Below are positions 46,175 through 55,599 of a stretch of 64,000 nucleotides of DNA, one piece after another. The DNA is taken from assembly GCA_025408425.1 (NCBI GenBank), contig JANXYX010000014.1, positions 1-64,000 on the forward strand. The letters are read 5' to 3'. The DNA is from Granulicella sp. GTDB taxonomy: Bacteria > Acidobacteriota > Terriglobia > Terriglobales > Acidobacteriaceae. The notes under the pieces are model-generated. The model was not told the origin of the DNA. It saw only the letters and a list, made by a program, of their open reading frames with translations, and ran no database searches. The number at the start of each line of letters is the position of its first letter. Within the stretch, counting starts at the first letter, position 1. A program made the position numbers and the translations under genes.

Positions 46175-46888
46175 CTAGGTGCCGGTGCGAAGTTCGTCAC
46201 CGAGGATGATTGCTTCGGCTATTTCGCGCATCGGCTTCCGCTTTTGACGGCTGAGTTTTTGCAGGGTCAGGTAGGCATTTTCCTCATCTACGCTGAGTTG
46301 CCGTTGCAGGATTCCTTTGGCCCGCTCCATGAGCTTTCGTGTTTCAAGCTGCCGTTGCATCTCTACTTTTTCCGTTTCAATACGGGCCAATTCCACCTCG
46401 GCGCCGACAAGAAATCCAATGGTGGAGATGAGGCGGATCTCACGTTCGGTGTGGTGGTGGGGCTGGCGATGCTGGAGGTTGATGACGCCAACGACCTTGC
46501 CACGGCAGAGAATGGGGACGGAAAGAAAGGCCTCATAGAGGTCTTCCGGGAGATCGTGAAACATGCGGAAGCGCGGATCGGTCGAGGCATGGCAGGTGAT
46601 TGCCACGGTCTGCCGGTGTTCGGCAACCCATCCGGTAATACCTTGGCCCATCGCGAGACCGAGTCGATGTAGCAGGTCCGCATGTGGGTTCTTCGATGCG
46701 CTGAGAACGAGTTGTTCGCCTTGCAGGAGGTAGACCAAACAAGAATCGCAGCGGACCAGGTCCGCAATGAACTCAAGAATGTGTTGAAGAATGGAGTCGA
46801 GCGAGTCGGCAGCGGCCATGCGGCTGCCGATCTCATGCAGGAACTCCACGTCTTGCGAGTCTTCGATTCGCTTCGCCAAATAATCCAT
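46175..46888 (-). CDS. GAF-ANTAR RNA-binding regulator
   Basis: 237 residues. An N-terminal GAF domain (about 18-165; LDSILQHILEFIADLVRCDSC, GQGITGWVAEHR, SVPILCRGKVVGVINL) would sense a small ligand. A linker helix leads to a C-terminal ANTAR domain (about 172-230; TRKLMERAKGILQRQL, ENAYLTLQKLSRQKRKPM). ANTAR domains bind nascent RNA hairpins and prevent transcription termination. It lies 114 bp downstream of gcvP on the same strand, so it may act on this glycine/serine operon or elsewhere; the target RNA is not identified. Confidence 0.85.
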   Translation of the reverse strand: MDYLAKRIEDSQDVEFLHEIGSRMAAADSLDSILQHILEFIADLVRCDSCLVYLLQGEQLVLSASKNPHADLLHRLGLAMGQGITGWVAEHRQTVAITCHASTDPRFRMFHDLPEDLYEAFLSVPILCRGKVVGVINLQHRQPHHHTEREIRLISTIGFLVGAEVELARIETEKVEMQRQLETRKLMERAKGILQRQLSVDEENAYLTLQKLSRQKRKPMREIAEAIILGDELRTGT

Positions 46889-47002
46889 CGGTCACGCTCC
46901 TGATTTCGGGGTCTTGAATCACCAACAACTAAATTGATGTTTCTTTTTCAGCGGCAGAAAGGGTTATGTGTCTGATTATATTTGCGATGCATTGGGTGGC
47001 GA

Positions 47003-49882
47003 TTACTCTGACAGGACTTCGCAGTAGTCGGCAGTTGGCGGGCAGGAGCAGAAAAGGTTGCGGTCGCCGTAGACGTTGTCGATCCGATTTACCGGAGACC
47101 AGTACTTATCTGTTCTCCGCGAGGTTGGCGGAAAGCATCCCTGGGCGCGTGTGTAACGACGGTCCCATATCTCATCGGCGAGATCGTGTACGGTGTGGGG
47201 TGCGAAGTGAAGTGGGCTCTCGCTGACGTCGTATTTTCCATCTTCAATCTCGCTGATTTCGGCTCGCATCGCGATCATTGCCTCGCAAAAACGATCGATC
47301 TCTGCTTTCGATTCCGATTCGGTCGGCTCGATCATCAAGGTGCCGGCGACAGGGAAGCTCATGGTTGGAGCGTGGAAGCCATAGTCGATGAGCCGTTTGG
47401 CGATGTCATCTACGCTAACGCCGCACGAGGCCTTAAGTGGTCGCGTGTCGAGAATGCACTCGTGTGCCACGCGGCCGTGCTCATTTTTGTAGAGGACGGG
47501 ATAGTGTTCATCCAGCCGCTTCGCAATGTAGTTTGCGTTGAGGATGGCAACCTCGGTCGCTTTTGTGAGCCCTTCGCCGCCCATCAGTAGGATGTATGCC
47601 CACGAGATGGCAAGAATCGAGGCGGATCCATACGGAGCGGCCGATACCGGGCCGACCAGGCTGGTGCCAGCGAGTTCGGGATGGCCCGGCAGGAAGGGAG
47701 CAAGATGGCTTCGCAGACCAACAGGGCCAACGCCTGGTCCGCCACCGCCATGTGGAATGCAGAAGGTTTTGTGCAGATTCAGGTGGCTGACATCGGCACC
47801 GAACTTTCCGGGATATACGACACCTACCTGCGCGTTGAGGTTGGCTCCGTCGAGATAGACCTGTCCTCCGTACTCGTGCACGATCTCGCAGATCTCGCGG
47901 ACACGCTCCTCGAAGACACCATGGGTCGAAGGATAGGTGATCATCACGGCCGCGAGGATATCGGCGTAGTGCCGAGCTTTTTCTCGCAGATCTTCCACAT
48001 CGACGTTGCCGTTCTCGTCACAGCGAACGCCGACGACTTCCATCGCGGCCATCTGAGCTGAGGCAGGGTTGGTGCCGTGGGCGGAGGCAGGGATGAGACA
48101 GATATTGCGATGGGCCTCGCCGCGGCTGCGGTGGTACGCACCGATTGCCAGGAGTCCTGCGTACTCGCCTTGTGCCCCGGAGTTTGGCTGGAAGGAAAAG
48201 GCGTCGTAGCCAGTGATGTCGCAGAGGCGCTTTTCGAGGGCGTCGATCATCTCGGCGTATCCAGCGGCCTGGTCGCGGGGGACGAAGGGGTGGAGATTCG
48301 AGAACTCCGGCCAGGTGACCGGTATCATCTCGGTTGTCGCGTTGAGCTTCATGGTGCAGGAGCCGAGTGGGATCATGGCACGATCAAGGGCGAGGTCTCG
48401 ATCAGCGAGTCGACGCATGTAACGCAGCATCTCCGTCTCGGAGTGGTATTGGTTAAAGACGGGGTGTTGCAAAAACTCGCTGCTACGTTGCAGGCCGACC
48501 GGAAGCGCGGAGGTTGAGATTACCGAAGCAAAGGCAGGTGCGACGCCGAAGCAATTCCAAACTGCCTCAATGATGGCAGGAGTGGTGGTCTCGTCCAGGC
48601 TGATTCCGATTTCTCCGGTTGCAGAGGCGATGCGGCGCAGGTTAATACCTGCGGAAAGTGCGGCCTGATGTATCCGTTCTGTTTGTGCTCCGGTCGCTAC
48701 TGTGATGGTGTCGAAGTAAGCGGCTGGCGTTACGGTGAAACCGAGGGCGGTTAGTCCAGCGGCGAGCTTTGTGGTGAGGCCGTGAACACGATTCGCAATT
48801 GCTTTGAGGCCGTCCGGCCCGTGGTAGACGGCATACATCCCTGCCATAACGGCGAGGAGAACCTGCGCGGTGCAGATGTTGGAGGTCGCTTTCTCGCGGC
48901 GGATATGCTGCTCCCGGGTCTGCAGGGCGAGACGATATGCCTGGGCTCCACGTGAGTCAATCGACACGCCGACCAGTCTTCCGGGGAGAGCGCGCTTGTA
49001 CTCGTCTTTGGTGGCGATATAGGCGGCGTGTGGTCCTCCGTAGCCCATTGGGACCCCGAATCGTTGGGAGGATCCGACAGCAATGTCGGCGCCGAGTTCA
49101 CCAGGCGGCGTCAGAAGTGTGAGTGCGAGAGGATCAGTGGCCATGGCTGCGATGGCGCCCTTTGCGTGCAGAGATGCGATGGCGTTGCGGTAGTCGATGA
49201 TGTGGCCGTGGGTGCCGGGGTATTGAAAGATAGCGCCGAAGACTTCTTCGGGCTTGAGGTCAGTTGCGGCATCGCCGATGACGAGTTCCCAGCCGAGCGG
49301 CTTGGAGCGCGTCTCCAGCACAGCGATCGTCTGCGGATGACAGTTCCGGTCAACAAAGAAACGGGTCTGATCAGACTTGGCGACACGTTTAGCCATTCCC
49401 ATGGCCTCGGCGGCCGCAGTTGCTTCGTCGAGAAGTGAGGCGTTGGCGATGTCAAGAGCGGTGAGGTCGCAGATCATGGTCTGAAAGTTGATGAGGGCTT
49501 CCAGACGGCCCTGGCTTATCTCGGGCTGATATGGCGTGTAGGCCGTATACCAGGCTGGATTCTCAAGGATATTGCGCTGAATGACGGCGGGCACCACAGT
49601 CCCGTAGTACCCTTGGCCGATCAGCGAGGTCAGCACGCGATTCTTATTGGCGACGGTGCGAAGATAGGCGAGCGTCTCGGTCTCGGTGAGTGCGGGGCCG
49701 AAGTCGAGTTTTCCGGGATCAAGAATCGATGCCGGCACGGCCTCTGCGATCAACTCATCGAGACTCTCCATCCCGATTGTTGTGAGCATCGCCGAGATGT
49801 CGGATTGCGAGGGCCCAATGTGCCGCTGCGCAAATACTTCTGTGGTGCTCCACTCTGGGGTACTGCTATTTTCGATTGCCAT
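47003..49882 (-). CDS. gcvP: Glycine dehydrogenase (decarboxylating), P protein
   Basis: 959-residue PLP enzyme of the glycine cleavage system, decarboxylating glycine and passing the aminomethyl group to lipoylated H protein. It is the fused (alpha plus beta) form. Family marks include [19 protein letters not shown] at the N-terminus and the PLP lysine K705 in [19 protein letters not shown]. Length is standard. gcvT and gcvH are not adjacent. It follows sdaA by 105 bp and is probably under the same glycine riboswitch, with a 9-bp perfect palindrome (49930-49950) in the intergenic gap. Confidence 0.96.
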   Translation of the reverse strand: MAIENSSTPEWSTTEVFAQRHIGPSQSDISAMLTTIGMESLDELIAEAVPASILDPGKLDFGPALTETETLAYLRTVANKNRVLTSLIGQGYYGTVVPAVIQRNILENPAWYTAYTPYQPEISQGRLEALINFQTMICDLTALDIANASLLDEATAAAEAMGMAKRVAKSDQTRFFVDRNCHPQTIAVLETRSKPLGWELVIGDAATDLKPEEVFGAIFQYPGTHGHIIDYRNAIASLHAKGAIAAMATDPLALTLLTPPGELGADIAVGSSQRFGVPMGYGGPHAAYIATKDEYKRALPGRLVGVSIDSRGAQAYRLALQTREQHIRREKATSNICTAQVLLAVMAGMYAVYHGPDGLKAIANRVHGLTTKLAAGLTALGFTVTPAAYFDTITVATGAQTERIHQAALSAGINLRRIASATGEIGISLDETTTPAIIEAVWNCFGVAPAFASVISTSALPVGLQRSSEFLQHPVFNQYHSETEMLRYMRRLADRDLALDRAMIPLGSCTMKLNATTEMIPVTWPEFSNLHPFVPRDQAAGYAEMIDALEKRLCDITGYDAFSFQPNSGAQGEYAGLLAIGAYHRSRGEAHRNICLIPASAHGTNPASAQMAAMEVVGVRCDENGNVDVEDLREKARHYADILAAVMITYPSTHGVFEERVREICEIVHEYGGQVYLDGANLNAQVGVVYPGKFGADVSHLNLHKTFCIPHGGGGPGVGPVGLRSHLAPFLPGHPELAGTSLVGPVSAAPYGSASILAISWAYILLMGGEGLTKATEVAILNANYIAKRLDEHYPVLYKNEHGRVAHECILDTRPLKASCGVSVDDIAKRLIDYGFHAPTMSFPVAGTLMIEPTESESKAEIDRFCEAMIAMRAEISEIEDGKYDVSESPLHFAPHTVHDLADEIWDRRYTRAQGCFPPTSRRTDKYWSPVNRIDNVYGDRNLFCSCPPTADYCEVLSE

Positions 49883-49929
49883 ACTCTTCGAACTCCTTGA
49901 CGACGTGGTCAGATTATTTCAGTATTTTT

Positions 49930-49950
49930 CTGGCCACATTTTGTGGCCAG
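49930..49950 (-). promoter_or_regulatory. Perfect inverted repeat between sdaA and gcvP
   Basis: ctggccaca and tgtggccag form a 9-bp perfect stem around three bases, 47 bp before the gcvP ATG. On the transcribed strand it is followed by a run of A, not U, so it is not a terminator. It could be an operator, an RNA-processing or stabilising hairpin, or a target for an RNA-binding regulator. Confidence 0.45.
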
Positions 49951-49987
49951 CATTCACGGACTGTATTGCGACTTCTATCTCATGCCA

Positions 49988-51400
49988 TTAGCACTCTACA
50001 AAGTTCACTGCGAGACCGCCGAGGCTTGTCTCCTTATATTTTGAACGCATATCGTTGCCTGTCTGCCTCATGGTTTCAATTACGGCATCGAGTGAGACGA
50101 GGTGAGTGCCATCGCCACGCAAGGCGAGTCTAGCTGCGGTTACGGCTTTGACGGCACCCATGGTATTTCGCTCGATGCAGGGCACTTGAACCAAGCCCAT
50201 GATGGGGTCACACGTTAGCCCAAGGTTGTGCTCCATACCGATTTCCGCTGCATTTTCAATTTGGGGATTGGTTCCACCGAGTGCGGCCGCCAGCCCTGCA
50301 GCCGCCATGGAGCATGCGACGCCGACTTCGCCCTGGCATCCCATTTCAGCAGCAGAGATAGAAGCGCGCATTTTGTACAGCGCTCCGATCGCGGCTGCAG
50401 TGAGGAGGAAGATTCTCGAGCCTTCTACCGTTGCTTCCGGGCAAAAAGTCTCGTAGTACTTGAGCACGGAGGGGATTACGCCTGCCGCTCCGTTGGTTGG
50501 CGCTGTGACGACTCGACCCCCGGCCGCATTTTCCTCATTTACTGCGAGGGCGTAGAGGCTGAGCCAATCGAGCACGCGTGACTCGTCTCCACCGACGGCG
50601 TCTTCGAGCAGGGCTTGACGCAGGGATCGGGCCCGACGGCGGACCATGAGTCCGCCTGGCAACACGCCGGTCTGCTCGCAGCCGCGATCGATGCAGGCGA
50701 ACATCCTGGCGCGGATCTCGTCGATAAAATCGATTGTGGCGGATCGCTCGCGCCACGCAGAATCATTGGCCAACATGATTTCGGCGATGGAGATGCTGTA
50801 TTTCTTGCCGATCGCGAGTAAGTCTTCGCCAGAAGAAAAGGGATAGCGCAGGGTCTCGAGTGCTGGAGTTGTTGAGGTCTCAACGTCTACGCCTTCCTGA
50901 CGGACAGCACCACCGCCAATAGAGTAGTACTGCCTGGTGACCAAGGGATGCATGCAGTGGTAGGCGGTAAACCGCATCCCATTTGGATGGCCAGGAAGAA
51001 ACTCGTTACGGTGGAAGATCAGATGCTCTGCCTCTACGAACGGAATTGGCAGGGAGCCATTCAAGTGCAGAATCTTGCTAGTGCGGATCTCACGGATCAG
51101 GTCGTCAATCTGATCCGGGTCTACTTGGTCGGGCCGCCAGGCAGAGAGGCCCAGCATGATGCCGACGTCAGTCCTGTGCCCGATGCCGGTGAGGGCCAGC
51201 GAACCAAAGAGCTCGACAAGTATAGAGGTGGGGGCGAATCCGGTGGAGGAGGAGGAGAAACCTGACGCGAACTGATAAGCAGCTCGCATGGGCCCGACGG
51301 TGTGTGAGCTGGAGGGGCCAACCCCAACGGAAAACACATCCGTCACACTGAACGGCTTCAGGCTCGTTATGTCTTGGACTGGACTAACCGATATCACCAT
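49988..51400 (-). CDS. sdaA: L-serine ammonia-lyase, iron-sulfur type
   Basis: 470-residue single-chain enzyme deaminating L-serine to pyruvate. The N-terminal beta-domain ([18 protein letters not shown], about 25-190) is joined to the alpha-domain, where [17 protein letters not shown] contributes Cys ligands to the [4Fe-4S] cluster, and [17 protein letters not shown] ends the protein, the last Cys being functionally important in the family. The ATG at 51400 follows GAGAGG. A tandem glycine riboswitch precedes it. Coupling serine deamination to glycine level makes sense because glycine cleavage feeds serine synthesis. Confidence 0.95.
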   Translation of the reverse strand: MVISVSPVQDITSLKPFSVTDVFSVGVGPSSSHTVGPMRAAYQFASGFSSSSTGFAPTSILVELFGSLALTGIGHRTDVGIMLGLSAWRPDQVDPDQIDDLIREIRTSKILHLNGSLPIPFVEAEHLIFHRNEFLPGHPNGMRFTAYHCMHPLVTRQYYSIGGGAVRQEGVDVETSTTPALETLRYPFSSGEDLLAIGKKYSISIAEIMLANDSAWRERSATIDFIDEIRARMFACIDRGCEQTGVLPGGLMVRRRARSLRQALLEDAVGGDESRVLDWLSLYALAVNEENAAGGRVVTAPTNGAAGVIPSVLKYYETFCPEATVEGSRIFLLTAAAIGALYKMRASISAAEMGCQGEVGVACSMAAAGLAAALGGTNPQIENAAEIGMEHNLGLTCDPIMGLVQVPCIERNTMGAVKAVTAARLALRGDGTHLVSLDAVIETMRQTGNDMRSKYKETSLGGLAVNFVEC

Positions 51401-51445
51401 GGACGCACACCTCTCAAAGCCGAAAATCAGCCTCTTAGTGCGCCC

Positions 51446-51600
51446 CTTCTGTATCTTTGCCTGAGATTATTATCCCGTCGGCGGACACCTTGAGGGTGTC
51501 TCTCTCCAGAAGTTGATTGCTGGTCGCGGTCCTTTTGCCTGAGAGTTTCCGGGGCGGTTGCTCCTTCGGCGTCGGACTGGTCCGATCTCTCCCGCGACTG
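51446..51600 (-). promoter_or_regulatory. Tandem glycine riboswitch
   Basis: Read on the minus strand, the first aptamer (about 51600-51521) shows gcgggagagatcg, ccgaaggagcaa and aactctcaggcaaaaggacc. The second (about 51510-51446) shows tctggagagagacacc and aatctcaggcaaagatacaga. Both carry the conserved GGAGAGA and CTCAGGCAAA elements of the glycine riboswitch. Tandem aptamers are the common form. The 45 nt between aptamer 2 and the sdaA ATG would hold the expression platform. Confidence 0.9.
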
Positions 51601-51864
51601 CATAAACTATTCGGTTAGTGATCTTGAAAGTGATTGATTCTTCGGAAGAAGAGCTCGTCTAGGAGCAGAAAAGACTTTGTCCGGGAGCTGGTGATGCATG
51701 GAACTATATTTTGAGTAACTGAGATCAATGTAGCGTGAAAATTGCTCTCACGCAAATAATTCTTGAATGAGAATGGCACCCATTGGCTGAATGCTAGTCA
51801 ATGGGTGCGGATTTCCCCGGATCGTTTCGCGCCATTTTTTCGTTCGTCGCGGCGTCAAGTCCCT

Positions 51865-52323
51865 CTAACTCTGTCGTTTGCGGAACACGAGAGTATCCAG
51901 AGAGAAGAGCCCCGCGCCGAAGACAAGAACAATCAGCGAGGCGAACAAGAAAGTGAATGGATCAGCGACATAGAACTTGCCGGGATCAGAGAGTATGGAG
52001 AATAGAGCTTCGTGATCCGCAGTCCAGTATGCGACCAACATGTTGCCTGCAAGCAGAAGGCTGATGAGTCGGGAGCCAAGTCCGAGGATGAGTAGAATTC
52101 CGCCAATGAACTCGAGGCTGGCGACGAAGTGGGCGTTAGCGCCGGGAAGCGGGATGTGCAAACTTGTAAAGAACTCCGTTACCCTGGGCAGGCTGTGAAG
52201 CTTACCCCAGCCGCTCTGAGCAAATTGCCATCCCCAGTAAAGACGGATCGCAAGGAGGAGCGGTGACCTTCCGTAGGCGGCGACCTCTTCAAATTTGGCG
52301 TAACACTGCTGAATCAGATTCAT
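51865..52323 (-). CDS. DoxX family membrane protein
   Basis: 152 residues with four membrane helices. The DoxX pattern includes LLLAIRLYWGWQFAQSGWGKL, SLEFIGGILLILGLGSRL and the loop leading to the final helices. A longer open frame reaches 52425, but I chose ATG 52323: it has GAGAG 7 nt upstream, and the promoter -10 box sits at 52425-52429, so the longer start would precede transcription. DoxX-type proteins commonly accompany bufferin loci and are linked to metal or redox stress. Here it is divergent from the bufferin precursor. Confidence 0.82.
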   Translation of the reverse strand: MNLIQQCYAKFEEVAAYGRSPLLLAIRLYWGWQFAQSGWGKLHSLPRVTEFFTSLHIPLPGANAHFVASLEFIGGILLILGLGSRLISLLLAGNMLVAYWTADHEALFSILSDPGKFYVADPFTFLFASLIVLVFGAGLFSLDTLVFRKRQS

Positions 52324-52424
52324 AGTCGTTCTCTCGTAACACTCTCTCGCTAGGTTTTCCTGATCGCTGCCCCGAGGCTGCTTCGCAAAGTGGCTCGATG
52401 TGGAAGGGATCATGGAGTCAGGCA

Positions 52425-52455
52425 TTAGAGTCGCTTCTTTCCTTCGAGTTACAGG
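52425..52455 (-). promoter_or_regulatory. ECF-type promoter of the DoxX gene
   Basis: On the minus strand CCTGTAACT (52455-52447) is followed after exactly 17 bp by TCTAA (52429-52425). The same boxes and spacing occur in the opposite orientation before the bufferin precursor. The GTAAC core is typical of ECF sigma -35 elements. Transcription would begin about 95 bp before the DoxX ATG at 52323. Confidence 0.6.
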
Positions 52456-52577
52456 AGCGCGATTCTTTTGCTCTCGCAGGCTATCTGCTACGCTTTTCTC
52501 AGGATTTACGGGTGGGCTGCAATCCGTCGTGTGCGGTGATTCGTAAAGTCAGCGGGCATTGAAGATTTTTTTCAATT

Positions 52578-52608
52578 CCTGTAACTATCGACTGTTTCCT
52601 GCTTCTAA
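52578..52608 (+). promoter_or_regulatory. ECF-type promoter of the bufferin operon
   Basis: CCTGTAACT (52578-52586) and TCTAA (52604-52608) are separated by exactly 17 bp, identical to the divergent promoter at 52425-52455. The intervening bases differ completely, as expected for a spacer. It starts about 50 bp before the precursor ATG. Confidence 0.65.
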
Positions 52609-52664
52609 ACCAACAACAGACTGCACAGGAAGTTGGCAGTTCTGACTTCAGGAGAATTTAAAAA

Positions 52665-52949
52665 ATGACAAAGTCAATGAAAGCACTTATGTTAGGCGCG
52701 GCTGTGACAGGCCTGCTCGGCGGCTCCACCGGTCAACTGCATGCAGCGACCAGCTCCAATGCGGCGCTCAGCGCGCTCGGTCAGTCTTCGTTCGCCTCCA
52801 GCTTTACGGCAGAAGACAAAGATAAGCACGCATGTAAAGGCCAGAATAGCTGCAAGGGCAAGGGCGGATGCAAGTCCAGCGACAACGGCTGCAAGGGCAA
52901 GAACAGCTGCAAGGGTAAGGGCGGTTGCGCTACCGACGGATCCAAGTGA
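52665..52949 (+). CDS. bufA: Bufferin-type Cys-rich RiPP precursor (BufA2-like)
   Basis: 94 residues. A signal peptide (cleavage near residue 27, LHA-A) is followed by a linker and a Cys-rich core with six Cys at 57, 63, 69, 76, 82 and 88. The core is two near-copies of CKGxNSCKGKGGC. Bufferins are periplasmic ribosomally made peptides, modified by a DUF692 oxidase on Cys residues, that bind copper and protect against it. The pattern fits BufA2-type precursors, but the longer C-terminal segment I associate with those is absent. The ATG follows GGAG. bufB and bufC follow. Confidence 0.85.
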   Translation: MTKSMKALMLGAAVTGLLGGSTGQLHAATSSNAALSALGQSSFASSFTAEDKDKHACKGQNSCKGKGGCKSSDNGCKGKNSCKGKGGCATDGSK

Positions 52950-52972
52950 CCAGCGTAGTCCAGTGATGATCG

Positions 52973-53015
52973 GCTCTCCTGCAGGGACGCAATCCACGGA
53001 TTACTGCAGGAGAGC
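52973..53015 (+). promoter_or_regulatory. 12-bp perfect inverted repeat between bufA and bufB
   Basis: gctctcctgcag (52973-52984) pairs perfectly with ctgcaggagagc (53004-53015), with a 19-nt loop. It lies 23 bp after the bufA stop. The U-tract after it is weak (atttg), so it would be a partial terminator or mRNA-stabilising hairpin favouring excess precursor over enzyme. Confidence 0.55.
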
Positions 53016-53086
53016 ATTTGATTCGCTAACCCTCAGATTCTTGATTATTTGTATCGCAAGTTTTTGTGTCGATAGGAGGACAATGC

Positions 53087-53989
53087 ATGCCAGCGAATCG
53101 TTTCAATGGGTTCACCGATTATGGTGTTGGCATCGGCCTGCGCATTCCTCATTACCGCCATATTCTGGAGCAAAAGCCAGTTGTCGACTGGTTCGAAATC
53201 ATCTCAGAGAATTACATGGTCGACGGAGGCCGACCGATGACGGTATTGGATAGCATCCTCGACCAGTATCGCGTTGTTCAGCACGGAGTGTCGATGTACT
53301 TCGGCTCTGCCGATCCTTTGAATCGTGAGCATCTGCTTCGACTGAAGACGCTTGCGCGCCGCACGAAAACCCCGTGGCTGTCGGACCATCTGTGCTGGGG
53401 CAGCATCGATGGTCGATACACCCACGATCTTCTGCCGATGCCTTATACGCTTGAAGCGGCGCGCATCACGGCGGCAAAGATTCGCCAGGTGCAGGACTTT
53501 GTCGAAGTTCCAGTTGTTGTCGAAAATGTGAGTAGCTACGCCGAGTTCCACATGTCGCAGATGACCGAATGGGAGTTTCTGAACGAGGTTGTTGAGCAGG
53601 CAGATTGCGGGATCCTGCTGGACGTCAACAATATCTACGTCTCCTCGCAGAACCATGGCTTTGACCCGTGCACATACGTCGATGCAGTTCCAGCAGAGCG
53701 AGTGGCGCAGATTCACATAGCCGGCCACTCGAAGTTTGAAAAGTACATTCTTGATACCCACGATCATCCTGTGCTGGATCCTGTGTGGGATCTATATGCG
53801 CGAGCCATCGAGCGTTGCGGTCCCACGGCGACGCTACTTGAATGGGATGACAATATTCCGTCATTCGATGAAGTGCACGCTGAGGCATTGAAGGCCAATC
53901 GTTTTCTTCAGGCGGGTAAGATCCGCGAGGAAGAATCGCTGCGCAACGCAGGGATGCCGGTCGAACCGGAGTTGGAGCCAGTGCGATGA
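53087..53989 (+). CDS. bufB: DUF692 multinuclear non-haem iron oxidase (BufB/MNIO)
   Basis: 300 residues. DUF692 enzymes (MbnB, HvfB, BufB) use two or three irons to modify Cys in precursor peptides. TIM-barrel motifs are clear: GVGIGLRIPHYRHIL, DWFEIISENYM, SDHLCWGSIDGRYTHDLLPMPYT, VVVENVSSYAEF, CGILLDVNNIYVSS, IHIAGHSKFE with DTHDHPV, and LLEWDDNIPSFDEV. The start is ATG 53087 with GGAGG 7 nt upstream, rather than the GTG at 53066. The stop overlaps bufC by four bases. The modified peptide is presumably the bufA product. Confidence 0.93.
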   Translation: MPANRFNGFTDYGVGIGLRIPHYRHILEQKPVVDWFEIISENYMVDGGRPMTVLDSILDQYRVVQHGVSMYFGSADPLNREHLLRLKTLARRTKTPWLSDHLCWGSIDGRYTHDLLPMPYTLEAARITAAKIRQVQDFVEVPVVVENVSSYAEFHMSQMTEWEFLNEVVEQADCGILLDVNNIYVSSQNHGFDPCTYVDAVPAERVAQIHIAGHSKFEKYILDTHDHPVLDPVWDLYARAIERCGPTATLLEWDDNIPSFDEVHAEALKANRFLQAGKIREEESLRNAGMPVEPELEPVR

Positions 53990-54876
53990 CCGGGGAACTG
54001 CACCAACTACAACGACGGATGGCCGCAGCCGTTATGCAGCCGCTGACGCTGGATGAAACGATGCGAAAGCGCGATCGCAGCGGTCGCGACAACCATGCGG
54101 AGGCTGCAGGCTTCATTCGACCCAATGATCGCCTGGACTCCTTCGAGCGACTTGAGATCTATAACCGTCAATACTGGTTTCGCCTCTTCAGCAGCTTCGA
54201 AGAAGACTTTACGGGTCTTCAGGCGGTTCTGGGGCGGAAGAAGTTTCAGGCGCTGATGCGCGCGTATCTGGAATCCAACCCATCTACTTCATTCTCGCTG
54301 CGAAACCTCGGTTCGAGGCTGCTCGAATGGTCATGTGATAATCCTCAATGGACCGCGCCGCTTGGCGAGCTTTCCCAGGATATGATGTCGCTGGAGTGGG
54401 CCCACATTGAGTCGTTCGATAGTGCGAGTCGACCGGTACTGCCTGTCGAAACAATGACCAGCCTTAGCGAAGAAACGCAGATTTCTCTGCAGCCGCACGT
54501 TCGTCTCTTGAAGCTGCACCATGCGGTTGACAATGCCCTGATTGCTCTTCGCAGCGATTCCGGGAGCAGCAATAGCTCCAGCAATAGTGCTACTGCGAGT
54601 CGTATCGTCCGACGTTTTCGCGCCGTTTCGGGGGTGAACCATGAGACGATTTACCTCGCGGTGCACCGTTATGAAGATACGGTCTATTACAAACGTTTGA
54701 GACTGGAAGATTTCTATCTGCTGCAGGCTATACAGGAAGGCAGAACACTGATGGATGCTATTGACGCGGCATTCGAATTCAGTGTGATGCCAGAGGCCGA
54801 ACGCCCTGGCTACGTTCAGTCCGCTTTCCAGCATTGGATGTCTCTGGGGTGGCTGTGTGAGGTGACCAGTGATTAG
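53986..54876 (+). CDS. bufC: DUF2063 partner protein (BufC/HvfC)
   Basis: 296 residues. The N-terminal half matches DUF2063 (putative DNA-binding domain by old name): RLEIYNRQYWFRLFSSFEEDF, ALMRAYLESNPSTSFSLRNLG, LLEWSCDN. In characterised Hvf/Buf and methanobactin-like systems the partner subunit helps the oxidase bind the precursor leader. The C-terminal half includes a Ser-rich linker (SGSSNSSSNSATAS) and a domain with TIYLAVHRYEDTVYYKRL. Overlap with bufB indicates coupled translation and a complex. Confidence 0.87.
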   Translation: MTGELHQLQRRMAAAVMQPLTLDETMRKRDRSGRDNHAEAAGFIRPNDRLDSFERLEIYNRQYWFRLFSSFEEDFTGLQAVLGRKKFQALMRAYLESNPSTSFSLRNLGSRLLEWSCDNPQWTAPLGELSQDMMSLEWAHIESFDSASRPVLPVETMTSLSEETQISLQPHVRLLKLHHAVDNALIALRSDSGSSNSSSNSATASRIVRRFRAVSGVNHETIYLAVHRYEDTVYYKRLRLEDFYLLQAIQEGRTLMDAIDAAFEFSVMPEAERPGYVQSAFQHWMSLGWLCEVTSD

Positions 54877-54951
54877 TCGTCTTGAACAGTCGAAGCGCCA
54901 CACTGGCCGCAGCCTAAAGGGACGCGGCGCCTGCGACCGGATGCGGATACC

Positions 54952-55599
54952 ATGTTGATTGAAGGGAACAACGAAAGATCGATGGTTGGCAATGGTGATG
55001 AATCAGACGTCATTGCAGCCATTCTTGCTGGCGAGACGCAACTGTTTCATGAACTGATTCGACCGTATGAACGGAGCGTCTACATGGTTGCGCTTTCCAT
55101 GTTGAAGGATTCGGCTGATGCTGAAGACGTTGCTCAGGAGTCATTTCTCAAGGCGTATTGTGGTCTAGCCAAGTTTCGGGCTGAGTCGAAGTTCAGTACG
55201 TGGTTGATCAGCATTGCGATTAATGAAGCGCGTAGCCGGTTACGGAAGCAGAAGACTTCTCGAACGGAGTCGCTGGACGTTACAAGCGAGGATGGCGCCC
55301 CGGTCTCTCCGGCAGCACTGACCGACTGGCGCGAGATTCCGTCGGAGATTCTTGAGCGACAGGAGGTGCGGTTGCTCTTACAGGAGGCAGTCACCGAGCT
55401 TCCCACAATTTACCGTGAGGTTTTCGTTTTACGAGATATGGAAGAACTAAGTGTCAATGAATCCGCAGCGGTTCTGGGAATCAGCGTCGCGTCGGTCAAG
55501 GTTCGCCTGCATCGCGCTCGCATTATGCTTCAAAAGAGGCTGGCACCGCAGTTGAATAAGATTGTCGCTCCAAAGAAGCGGAGGTTTCCATGGTTCTGA
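54952..55599 (+). CDS. ECF-family RNA polymerase sigma factor
   Basis: 215 residues. Region 2 is visible at about 35-100 (FHELIRPYERSVYMVALSMLKD, ADAEDVAQESFLKAY, STWLISIAINEARSRLRK) and region 4 at about 140-200 (LPTIYREVFVLRDMEELSVNESA, VKVRLHRARIML). It is an alternative sigma that likely directs the bufferin operon and the DoxX gene, based on the duplicated promoter boxes at 52425-52455 and 52578-52608. It starts 75 bp after bufC and its stop overlaps the anti-sigma start. An in-frame ATG at 54982 is an alternative start. Confidence 0.92.
   Translation: MLIEGNNERSMVGNGDESDVIAAILAGETQLFHELIRPYERSVYMVALSMLKDSADAEDVAQESFLKAYCGLAKFRAESKFSTWLISIAINEARSRLRKQKTSRTESLDVTSEDGAPVSPAALTDWREIPSEILERQEVRLLLQEAVTELPTIYREVFVLRDMEELSVNESAAVLGISVASVKVRLHRARIMLQKRLAPQLNKIVAPKKRRFPWF

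Noticed and set aside
49930-49950. Terminator between sdaA and gcvP
   Set aside because: The stem is perfect but the transcribed strand continues with A residues, so it cannot be a rho-independent terminator for these genes.
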